From JALRBM01 sp964615445 (GTDB lineage: Bacteria > Patescibacteriota > Saccharimonadia > Saccharimonadales > Saccharimonadaceae): a DNA stretch of 55,855 nt. Of this stretch, positions 50,333 through 55,855 are shown in pieces. The position numbers and the translations under genes were made by a program. Location: contig CAZTOK010000007.1 of assembly GCA_964615445.1 (NCBI GenBank), forward strand, positions 1-55,855. Direction: 5' to 3'. The notes under the pieces are model-generated. The model was not told where the DNA came from and searched no databases. It saw nothing but the letters and a program-made list of their open reading frames with translations. Numbering within the stretch: position 1 is the stretch's first letter; every line of letters begins with the position of its first letter.

Positions 50333-50370
50333 AATAAGCAGTTGTCCACCGGTTCAACGAAAGGACTGTC

Positions 50371-50787
50371 ATGTCATCTTTGGGCACGATCCTCGGACTT
50401 CAGCCATTCGAGCCCAAGCGACGGCTCGTGCTGTCCCATGAGGGAGGTGTTATCGATCTGTACGTGCTGGACGGAGAGGCCTACCTAGCTCCTATTCAGG
50501 TAGGCCAGTTACAGCAATGCAGGACCATTAGTACCGTTCACTTCGGCGGTTGGTCGACTGGCTTCGAAAATCCCGATCTCAGCATTCCGAAGGAGTGTAC
50601 CTCCTTGATGGAGGGTGGTTTCGAGCGCTGTATTCTTGAAGTGGTCTTCCGCCTCGTTCCCGCCGGTCCGGATCGCTGTCACACGGCAGAAGTCGTGGCG
50701 GTGAGTCTTGATGGACAGACATTCTACAACAACCATCGGTGTACGTTCCCGCAGGAATGCGGAGAGCCGCAGCTTCAGGTTGGTTAA
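50371..50787 (+). CDS. Hypothetical 138-residue protein
   Basis: No family recognised. The soluble-looking beta-rich protein has five Cys (CRTISTV, KECTSL, ERCILEV and two more near the end), which could bind metal or form disulfides, and no signal peptide. GAAAGGA lies before the ATG, and the promoter at 50305 and terminator at 50797 make it a single-gene unit. It is GC-rich compared with the neighbouring MazG-like gene. Confidence 0.6.
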   Translation: MSSLGTILGLQPFEPKRRLVLSHEGGVIDLYVLDGEAYLAPIQVGQLQQCRTISTVHFGGWSTGFENPDLSIPKECTSLMEGGFERCILEVVFRLVPAGPDRCHTAEVVAVSLDGQTFYNNHRCTFPQECGEPQLQVG

Positions 50788-50842
50788 CCCCGACGCAAAA
50801 TTGCCCCGACGCGGTTGTTTTGCGTCGGGGCAATTTTGTTTT
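50788..50842 (+). terminator. Terminator with two mutually exclusive hairpins
   Basis: CCCCGACGC occurs twice. One 13-bp pairing joins 50788-50800 to 50818-50830. A competing 16-bp pairing joins 50797-50812 to 50822-50837 and is followed by GTTTTT, a proper terminator. Confidence 0.75.
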
Positions 50843-50852
50843 TCGAGTTAAA

Positions 50853-51152
50853 TTAGTAGCCTGAAGCGTGCCGTTTTGCGAGACGTTCTTGAAATTTTTC
50901 TACCTCTGTTTCTAAATCGATATCAAAATTATTTGCAAGCGTGGTTATTGAGATAAGTAGATCGGCAAGTTCCGACCCAAGGTGGGTGGTTTGCTCTTTT
51001 CGATCTTTAGCGCCACGATGCTTTCGGATGGCTTCTGCCACTTCGCCGAATTCCTCAATAATGTAGAGCAGCTGAAGCTCAGTGCTTGGTGCGATTTTTG
51101 AGTGTTTTTGCCAATCCTCTTGCACCCATTGTTGTAGTTGTTGAATTGTCAT
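50853..51152 (-). CDS. MazG-like nucleotide pyrophosphohydrolase
   Basis: This 99-residue protein belongs to the all-alpha NTP-PPase (MazG-like) group, which hydrolyses nucleoside triphosphates to monophosphates and clears damaged or non-canonical dNTPs. The metal site is EEFGEVAEAIRK (EXXE, about 30-41) and SELADLLISITTL (EXXD, about 64-76). GGAAA-type sequence precedes the ATG at 51152. It is a single gene. Confidence 0.88.
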   Translation of the reverse strand: MTIQQLQQWVQEDWQKHSKIAPSTELQLLYIIEEFGEVAEAIRKHRGAKDRKEQTTHLGSELADLLISITTLANNFDIDLETEVEKFQERLAKRHASGY

Positions 51153-51303
51153 GTGATTTTCCTTTCATATAAAAATGCACGTGCTTATTATAGCTCGTGC
51201 ATTTTTCCGAGAACCCAACCAACCATCCATACTGAAAACTAAATTGTATAGATATGATAATTGGCAGAAATATTTATGTCAACGGTAGAGCGCGAGCCTG
51301 GAG

Positions 51304-52125
51304 TTAATCGTTTTCATATAAATCGGCACGCTTTTTACCTCGCTCCTTAACGTCCTTTACGAGACTGCCCACGCTACTGAAACGATCACCTCGAGTGAAT
51401 GTGAAGGCATATGGATGTAGAGTTGCCTTCACTTCGCCGCCTGCAGCTTTTACACCTTCTTGCACAGCTACGTCACAGGGAAATACCTGAGCTGGTTGCG
51501 TGTAAAGTTCTTCTGTAATGCGACCATGCTGATCCAGTTGCAATATACCATTTGGACCTCTTGCTTTTGGCGAGGAGTGAGTGAGTTTTCGACGTATGTT
51601 TGTCGCAAGCGCATAGGTGGTACGTAGACTATCAACCAACATACTCTCGCCGTGTTCGAGTACAATGCCACCGTAGGCGATGCCGCCGAGCTCACGATGT
51701 AACTGTGCACGTCGCATCATTGTTTCTGCCCATTTTGCGGGTGGTAGGCAATCGTCGTCGATAAGAAACATGGGAGTATCGGGGTATTCGGTTGTGGTGT
51801 GTTCAATGCCCGTTTGGAGCGCCTTCATTTGGCCGGGCGTTTCTTCGTCGATGACGACAGCACCCATAGCTTCCGCGTACTCACGAACGATACCTTGGGC
51901 TGGCCTATTATCTATAACAATTGGCGCAAGGGGCATACTTGATCGACCGAGTGCGACAAGCAAAAGGGGAAGGTCTTTGCCGTCACACGAGCTCATGATA
52001 ACGGGCGTGCCATTTTCATAGTTAAATTGAGAGGGTGTGATCGGAGCAAACCTATCGATGATTTCGGTACTGCCTACATTGCGGAGTGATAATAATTCTT
52101 TAAAATTGTGAGTACGTTTCTGCAT
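51304..52125 (-). CDS. Family 2-like glycosyltransferase
   Basis: This protein of about 273 residues has a GT-A fold: PVIMSSCDGKDLPLLLVALGRSSMPLAPIVIDNR at the start, AYAEAMGAVVIDEET-like, then PMFLIDDDCLPPAKW (DDD, about 128-130), the metal- and sugar-nucleotide-binding acidic motif. The C terminus has VAVQEGVKAAGGEVKATLHP. The sugar and acceptor are unknown. The ATG at 52125 is preferred over a TTG-type extension to 52143. Confidence 0.75.
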   Translation of the reverse strand: MQKRTHNFKELLSLRNVGSTEIIDRFAPITPSQFNYENGTPVIMSSCDGKDLPLLLVALGRSSMPLAPIVIDNRPAQGIVREYAEAMGAVVIDEETPGQMKALQTGIEHTTTEYPDTPMFLIDDDCLPPAKWAETMMRRAQLHRELGGIAYGGIVLEHGESMLVDSLRTTYALATNIRRKLTHSSPKARGPNGILQLDQHGRITEELYTQPAQVFPCDVAVQEGVKAAGGEVKATLHPYAFTFTRGDRFSSVGSLVKDVKERGKKRADLYEND

Positions 52126-52183
52126 AGGAAGCTTATTATACAAGCTTCCTAATAGTATTGCAAAATGAAATCGTATAAGTAGT

Positions 52184-52211
52184 GGCCGGGACTACGTTAG
52201 TATTCCCGGCC
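52184..52211. terminator. Hairpin after the 52227 gene
   Basis: An 8-bp stem (GGCCGGGA with TCCCGGCC). Confidence 0.6.
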
Positions 52212-52226
52212 TTATCTGCAAAATAC

Positions 52227-52577
52227 CTACACCATTTCCTTAGTAAGTAACTCGGCTTTATTAAGCCAACGTTCGAACATCTCTCGTTCTCGCTGATTTT
52301 TAAAAGCTAGCGTGAGGTCATGACTAATTGCCTGCAATGTTTGCTTTGCGTCGGGTTTAATATCTTCAGTAGGGAATACTCGTGGCTCCCACCGTAGAAG
52401 AAGTCGATTCCCCTTTGCTTTATCGAGGGTTAAGAGGCCTGTTCGTGCTAGGCATTTGAGCGTAGTCTTTGCCTGCTGCCAACTTGGCGAGTCATGGAGC
52501 TGTTCGATCTTGGTTGTTTCACTTGCGCTGTGGAGCCGAGATGCGCCAAAACTATTAAGGTATTTCTTCGGCCACAT
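52227..52577 (-). CDS. Hypothetical 116-residue protein
   Basis: No family recognised. The basic, helical protein has a middle segment TTLKCLARTGLLTLDKAKGNRLLLRW that looks like a winged-helix half. It could be a small DNA-binding protein, but a full HTH cannot be assigned. GGAGG precedes the ATG. It is followed by the GGCCGGGA hairpin. Confidence 0.5.
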   Translation of the reverse strand: MWPKKYLNSFGASRLHSASETTKIEQLHDSPSWQQAKTTLKCLARTGLLTLDKAKGNRLLLRWEPRVFPTEDIKPDAKQTLQAISHDLTLAFKNQREREMFERWLNKAELLTKEMV

Positions 52578-52654
52578 AGTAAGACCTCCGAGGTTGGTTG
52601 TGGGCAGACAGAAAAATATATCTGTCTGATGTATAGTAACAGACTAGTGATTCT

Positions 52655-52774
52655 TTATGTACTATTTCTATAAGCACTAAGGATTGTTTGTAGGTCAATG
52701 CTGTGACGGAAATTTATCGTATTTGCTTTATCGATATCAACCCACTCGGGGATGTCATTCGTATATGTTTTCAT
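52655..52774 (-). CDS. Hypothetical 39-residue protein
   Basis: An ATG at 52774 is preceded by AGAGGA at good spacing and opens a 39-codon frame. It begins MKTYTNDIPEWVDIDKANT, continues NFRHSIDLQTILSAY, and ends RNST. The composition looks protein-like and differs from the AT-rich surroundings. No family recognised. The rest of 52578-52913 holds no other gene that I can support; an opposite-strand frame at 52684 lacks a Shine-Dalgarno. Confidence 0.5.
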   Translation of the reverse strand: MKTYTNDIPEWVDIDKANTINFRHSIDLQTILSAYRNST

Positions 52775-52913
52775 ATTTATCCTCTTGTTTCGCTTTACTC
52801 TTTTTGTTAGACCAGGATAATCTGTGTCTAAATCCCCTCTATTATTCTACGAGCCGCCACACGCTTGATCTTGTCTTTTTGCTTACTGCTTTATTTGCTA
52901 AGCTTACTGTCGA

Positions 52914-53351
52914 TTAGTCATTAAAATAAGCTTCATTTCTATCCTCGTCGGACTTACACAAGAATACAAAGTCATAGCCTGACTCTACGGCGAATCTCAT
53001 CATCTCACTCTCGTTTTTTGGTTTTTTGTATAGGGCCGCTGCTTTAACGGGGGCTGCCTCATCAAATTTCTTGAGTTCCCTGGCTTCAATAAACTCTAGA
53101 CTAGAGGGAGCTTTGGAAATACGATTCAATGTATGGCGGATTTCATCAAGGCCTTCGACGAAATCCGTCGCGTATAAATAATATATAGTACGGTTAATCA
53201 AAAATTTCCACATAAAAGAATCAGGAGTCAGTACCTTGAACTCAAGTAGTGCGATGTGGCCGGTACCCACTTCCGGAAGATCCAGCTTGAACTGCGCGAG
53301 CGTCTGCTTGATTGACGAGGTATCGAGTGTATGAACAAAGTCTCTTATCAT
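52914..53351 (-). CDS. Hypothetical 145-residue protein
   Basis: No family recognised. The cytoplasmic-looking protein has a hydrophobic strand pattern (IALLEFKVLTPDSFMWKFLINRTIYYLYATDF) and a C terminus with SGYDFVFLCKSDEDRNEAY. It is AT-rich like the 53508 gene. The ATG at 53351 has only a weak Shine-Dalgarno. Confidence 0.52.
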   Translation of the reverse strand: MIRDFVHTLDTSSIKQTLAQFKLDLPEVGTGHIALLEFKVLTPDSFMWKFLINRTIYYLYATDFVEGLDEIRHTLNRISKAPSSLEFIEARELKKFDEAAPVKAAALYKKPKNESEMMRFAVESGYDFVFLCKSDEDRNEAYFND

Positions 53352-53507
53352 AGGATAATTGTAGCAAAGAGAAGTAGTTTTATATGCTACCAGACTGGTT
53401 CTATGGTAACAATTAAAAGTCTATGAGTGATAGCTAGATGTATGGTAAAATTTAGCATATCAACAGATAGTTATCTCTGTATTACTAGTATAAAAAGGAA
53501 AATGAAT

Positions 53508-54044
53508 ATGAAAAAGAAAATCATCTTTTTTGATGGTGATGGAACTCTTTGGTATCCCAAAGCTACTAAACGTACCAAAAAACCTCATTGGGTTTATCAC
53601 GATGTTACCGCCAAAGACAACTACCTAGATCATCTAGAGCTAACTCCAAAAACAAAAGAAACTCTAATGATGCTTCATGAAAAAGGCCTTAAGTTAGTTG
53701 TAATTTCGGCGAATCCCTCCGCAAAAGAGATTGCCACTAGGGAAATCAAAGAGAGGATTGATTACTTTGACTTAGGCAATTTATTTTACTCATATCAAAG
53801 TTCACCAGGTGATGATCCGAATGGCAAAGTGACTGTTATGACGAAGATTATTGATGCACTTGGATTTACGAGAGAGGATGCATTGATGATAGGGGACAGT
53901 TATTTTTATGATTATCTAGCGCCGAAAAAAGCGGGAATCGAAGCGCTATTTATCGAGAATGAGATTGCAAAGATGCCCAATCCTCCTCCGGCGAGCATAG
54001 AAAGCATTAAAGAAGTTAGTGATGTATTAGATATGCTAGACTAA
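53508..54044 (+). CDS. HAD-superfamily phosphatase (MDP-1-like)
   Basis: This 178-residue HAD hydrolase shows motif 1 IIFFDGDGTLWYPKA, in which the first Asp would be the nucleophile and the second the acid. Motif 2 is LVVISANPS, and motif 4 is ALMIGDSYFYDYLAPKKAG. A basic segment KRTKKPHWVYHD follows motif 1. The DxDGTLW form is like magnesium-dependent phosphatase-1. Substrate unknown. AAGGA gives good spacing to the ATG at 53508; the ATG at 53502 and a longer frame to 53427 are less likely. Confidence 0.85.
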   Translation: MKKKIIFFDGDGTLWYPKATKRTKKPHWVYHDVTAKDNYLDHLELTPKTKETLMMLHEKGLKLVVISANPSAKEIATREIKERIDYFDLGNLFYSYQSSPGDDPNGKVTVMTKIIDALGFTREDALMIGDSYFYDYLAPKKAGIEALFIENEIAKMPNPPPASIESIKEVSDVLDMLD

Positions 54045-54097
54045 GTTACAATTCCTCATTTTAATGATCTTCGCAGTAGTACCAAATATATTTTATC

Positions 54098-54658
54098 CTA
54101 GCGAAGATAGGCAGCCGTTAGTATAATTGCGAAAAATCCCCAATAAAAGATCATTTGGTAAATTAGGCTATGCCTTCTAACAGAACGAACAAAGAAATAA
54201 AGGCTTATGAATATAATCGAAAGTATGAGATAGGCTAGTGATGCATACTTTAAGATGGGTGAAATAACGGGCGAGAGTGCAATCATGATAGTAAAAGGTA
54301 TGATCGTTGCGCCTGCAATAAATGCTACCATATTATGAATACGACTTAATTTTCCTGGCTTATCTGGAATCCATCCTAAAAGTAAATGGCAGACGGCTGC
54401 AATGCCTACGCACCATCCAAAAAGCGAGGGTAATTGCAGCGCCGGCATAAAGCACCACCAAAGGAACGGATAGAAGAATAGTGCCGTAATTGTCGCTGCT
54501 ACTCCGAAGAAGATAAGTGCTTGCGGCTCAGCGGCGGCGTGAAGGCTAAGCGTCATTGACTTATCGCCTCGCCATTTATATAAGATAAATCCAATTGCTA
54601 GCGCGGCGAATAGAAGCCCAATGAGCCCGAAGTAGTGGAATGTGTTGTTTGGCAGCAT
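54098..54658 (-). CDS. Hypothetical polytopic membrane protein
   Basis: This 186-residue protein has six or so transmembrane helices (about 7-26, 42-62, 66-86, 98-116, 126-150, 160-180), an N terminus with HYFGLIGLLFAALAIGFILY, and short loops with His residues. The pattern resembles DUF998-like or heme-handling membrane proteins only loosely. The start at 54658 follows AAAAAGG; the frame is open to 54712 with no better signal. Confidence 0.55.
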   Translation of the reverse strand: MLPNNTFHYFGLIGLLFAALAIGFILYKWRGDKSMTLSLHAAAEPQALIFFGVAATITALFFYPFLWWCFMPALQLPSLFGWCVGIAAVCHLLLGWIPDKPGKLSRIHNMVAFIAGATIIPFTIMIALSPVISPILKYASLAYLILSIIFISLYFFVRSVRRHSLIYQMIFYWGFFAIILTAAYLR

Positions 54659-54754
54659 AGCCTTTTTATTATAGTTTAGATCGGCTAGTATTGTGGAACA
54701 ATTTCTATGCACTATAGAGATGTGTGCTGCTATACGAAACCAGAACCAACCTTG

Positions 54755-55183
54755 TTAAATTGGTTTCTGATGATACCGATGCGTAGGTTGCTCGATCCTT
54801 ATTGCAGGTGACTTAAACCCAATTGGATTTCGTATATAAGACTGGCGCTCGATACCGCTTCTTGCTATAGCCTCGTAGCTGATTGCTTGCATTTCTACTC
54901 TGGATTCACTGGTTCCAGGTGCATGGATGTAGGATTCTTCATCACGGACAATTCCAATGTGTGTAGGGAAAAAGCCTCTTCTTGAAAAAAAGATGAGATC
55001 GCCTGGTTGTCTATTTTCGTCATGAACCGTTATGCCGTAGTTATCCCAGAATTCATTTGCATGTCGAATCTGACGCTGGTTTCCGTCTTGCCCCAAATAG
55101 TCTGGAATAACAAGACCGGCTTCTTGTAGTACAAATCGTACAAAACCGGAGCAGTCAAAGCCACCTTTGGGTGATTGCCCCAA
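54755..55183 (-). CDS. NlpC/P60 peptidoglycan endopeptidase domain, start unclear
   Basis: The visible protein has the NlpC/P60 core: PKGGFDCSGFVRFVLQEAG with the catalytic Cys, then GDLIFFSRRGFFPTHIGIV with the His, and YIHAPGTSESRVE. Such enzymes cut the gamma-D-Glu-to-diamino-acid bond in peptidoglycan. The frame's first usable start (TTG at 55183) would cut off a homologous-looking N-terminal helix. The same frame runs on upstream to a stop at 55286 (YREAIVGIATELIDKPSIKY) but contains no ATG, GTG or TTG. The gene is therefore either 5'-truncated and non-functional or affected by a nearby frameshift. No signal peptide is seen. Confidence 0.72.
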   Translation of the reverse strand: MGQSPKGGFDCSGFVRFVLQEAGLVIPDYLGQDGNQRQIRHANEFWDNYGITVHDENRQPGDLIFFSRRGFFPTHIGIVRDEESYIHAPGTSESRVEMQAISYEAIARSGIERQSYIRNPIGFKSPAIRIEQPTHRYHQKPI

Positions 55184-55454
55184 CTCAGGATGTCCGGATT
55201 TGTATTTTATAGAGGGTTTATCTATTAATTCTGTTGCAATACCAACGATTGCTTCTCGATATGTTTCTGCGACGTCACTCCAATACTAAATTATCTTGAT
55301 GTTTGATTATTCAAGTATGAATCTAGTTGAATCCTGACCAAGTGGTGACGTGTTTATTGCATAACATAGTTGATTCGCTTCTCGCCAGAGGCTGTAATAA
55401 GTCTTAAAATATAGTTCTATACATCATATAAACTAAACTCAATAAAATCTATAA

Positions 55455-55610
55455 AGAATAAGGAGCGCAAATGCGCTCCTTATTGCTAACGGAAGATTTG
55501 CACCAACAGATGTGACCTACTAACTAAATAACTTAGTTTAAATGCAACTGAACTATTGAACTTGATTGGTCACACATAATGATTCATGTGCTGTATCACT
55601 TGATCTTCCA
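55455..55610 (-). ncRNA. Candidate small structured RNA, about 155 nt
   Basis: A promoter (TTGACG-17/18-TATATT-like) and a strong terminator hairpin bound about 155 nt on the minus strand with no supported gene. The 5' GGAAGAT pairs with ATCTTCC near the 3' end, an inner TGTGACC pairs with GGTCACA, and AACTAA/TTAGTT forms a small apical hairpin. A long closed rod with a central opening resembles 6S RNA topology, but conserved 6S sequence features were not checked. A short reading frame MCDQSSSIVQLHLN also occurs inside it and is an alternative. Confidence 0.45.
55459..55486. terminator. Strong terminator hairpin
   Basis: A 13-bp stem (AATAAGGAGCGCA with TGCGCTCCTTATT) and 2-nt loop, with T-rich sequence on both sides. 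Confidence 0.85.
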
Positions 55611-55615
55611 TAAAT

Positions 55616-55645
55616 AATATAACAAGGCGCAATTCGAGTCGTCAA
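55616..55645 (-). promoter_or_regulatory. Promoter of the candidate small RNA
   Basis: On the minus strand TTGACG (55640-55645) and TATATT (55616-55621), spacer about 18 bp. Confidence 0.55.
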
Positions 55646-55709
55646 TAGTTTTTTGAAAGATTTTTATATGATTTTTTTGCGATAAGTACTGTCATTAGAA
55701 TCGTTTTAC

Positions 55710-55855
55710 TTATTGATCGAGCTTACTATATGACATTTCTAAATCTTTTCGCCAGGTCTTCCCTTTATCATCTGACGCTTCGGCAATGGAATAAAGGCCG
55801 TTAGCCTTGATTTCAAGAGTCATTCGCTGGTAAAAATCCTTGTCCTCCCTTAGAA
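55710..55855 (-). CDS. C-terminal end of a gene running out of the window
   Basis: The last 146 bases read on the minus strand as 47 residues and a stop: LREDKDFYQRMTLEIKANGL, then YSIAEASDDKGKTWRKDLEM, then SYSKLDQ. The SDDKGKTWRKDLEMSY pattern is like the beta-strand ends of DUF1579/lipocalin-like or SnoaL-type small ligand-binding proteins. That is a loose resemblance. The gene body lies beyond 55855. The stretch 55286-55458 before it holds nothing that I can support. Confidence 0.6.
   Translation of the reverse strand, partial: LREDKDFYQRMTLEIKANGLYSIAEASDDKGKTWRKDLEMSYSKLDQ

Noticed and set aside
52684..52917. 77-residue plus-strand frame
   Set aside because: No Shine-Dalgarno, low-complexity hydrophobic composition, and it overlaps a better supported 39-residue gene on the other strand.
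1..55855. CRISPR arrays, IS elements, prophage genes
   Set aside because: No regularly spaced repeats, transposase, integrase or phage structural genes were recognised.

Overview
The window looks like a Saccharibacteria (TM7) or close CPR chromosome. This is an inference from gene content: RuvA/RuvB, RecA and RecX, a type IV pilus set (PilB, PilC, PilM, PilN, PilO and a prepilin), RNase Y, a MurT/GatD pair, a very short TsaB next to TsaE, PBP1A, NlpC/P60 and GH3 cell-wall enzymes. There are no amino-acid or nucleotide biosynthesis pathways. The standard genetic code fits throughout. There are two tRNA-Pro genes and no rRNA, IS element or CRISPR array.

Layout. 1-5.4 kb: the end of PBP1A, then ruvA and ruvB separated by a nucleotidyltransferase-like gene and a deoxynucleoside hydrolase-like gene. 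5.5-10.7 kb: small accessory genes, a prepilin, recA and recX. 10.7-16.7 kb: minus-strand pilus genes (pilB, pilC, pilM, pilN, pilO), interrupted by one small unrelated gene. 16.8-20 kb: tsaE, a short tsaB, then a self-contained operon of precursor peptide, ATP-grasp ligase and JmjC-type cupin that looks like a graspetide (omega-ester/amide RiPP) pathway. 20-25.6 kb: an accessory gene bounded by a 23-bp direct repeat, rny, a Nudix gene, small accessory genes, tRNA-Pro(CGG) and a P-loop kinase. 25.7-30.4 kb: a GH3 enzyme, a SANT/Myb-like DNA-binding gene with a structured leader, a strongly promoted and highly structured RNA of about 500 nt, a large lineage-type hypothetical gene and a frameshifted gene. 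30.5-41.4 kb: sugar epimerase-like protein, histidine phosphatase, tRNA-Pro(TGG), two GT39-type membrane glycosyltransferases, an OpgC-like acyltransferase, peroxiredoxin, gatD/murT, and an ECF sigma factor with a coupled membrane protein. 41.4-47.7 kb: a membrane-anchored double-AAA Clp-like ATPase, an SDR with an ArsR regulator, FKBP and a YdcF-like protein. 47.7-55.9 kb: many small hypothetical genes, LMW phosphatase, MazG-like, GT2, HAD, NlpC/P60, a candidate small structured RNA and the end of a further gene.

A recurring pattern is the single-gene accessory cassette: a near-consensus sigma-70 promoter (TTGACA-like, 16-18 bp, TATAAT-like), a good Shine-Dalgarno, one short GC-rich gene of unknown function and a strong hairpin terminator, placed between core genes.

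The two best candidates for new biology are the graspetide-like operon at about 17.7-20.0 kb and the large structured RNA at about 27.6-28.1 kb. All family assignments come from reading motifs; no database search was run.
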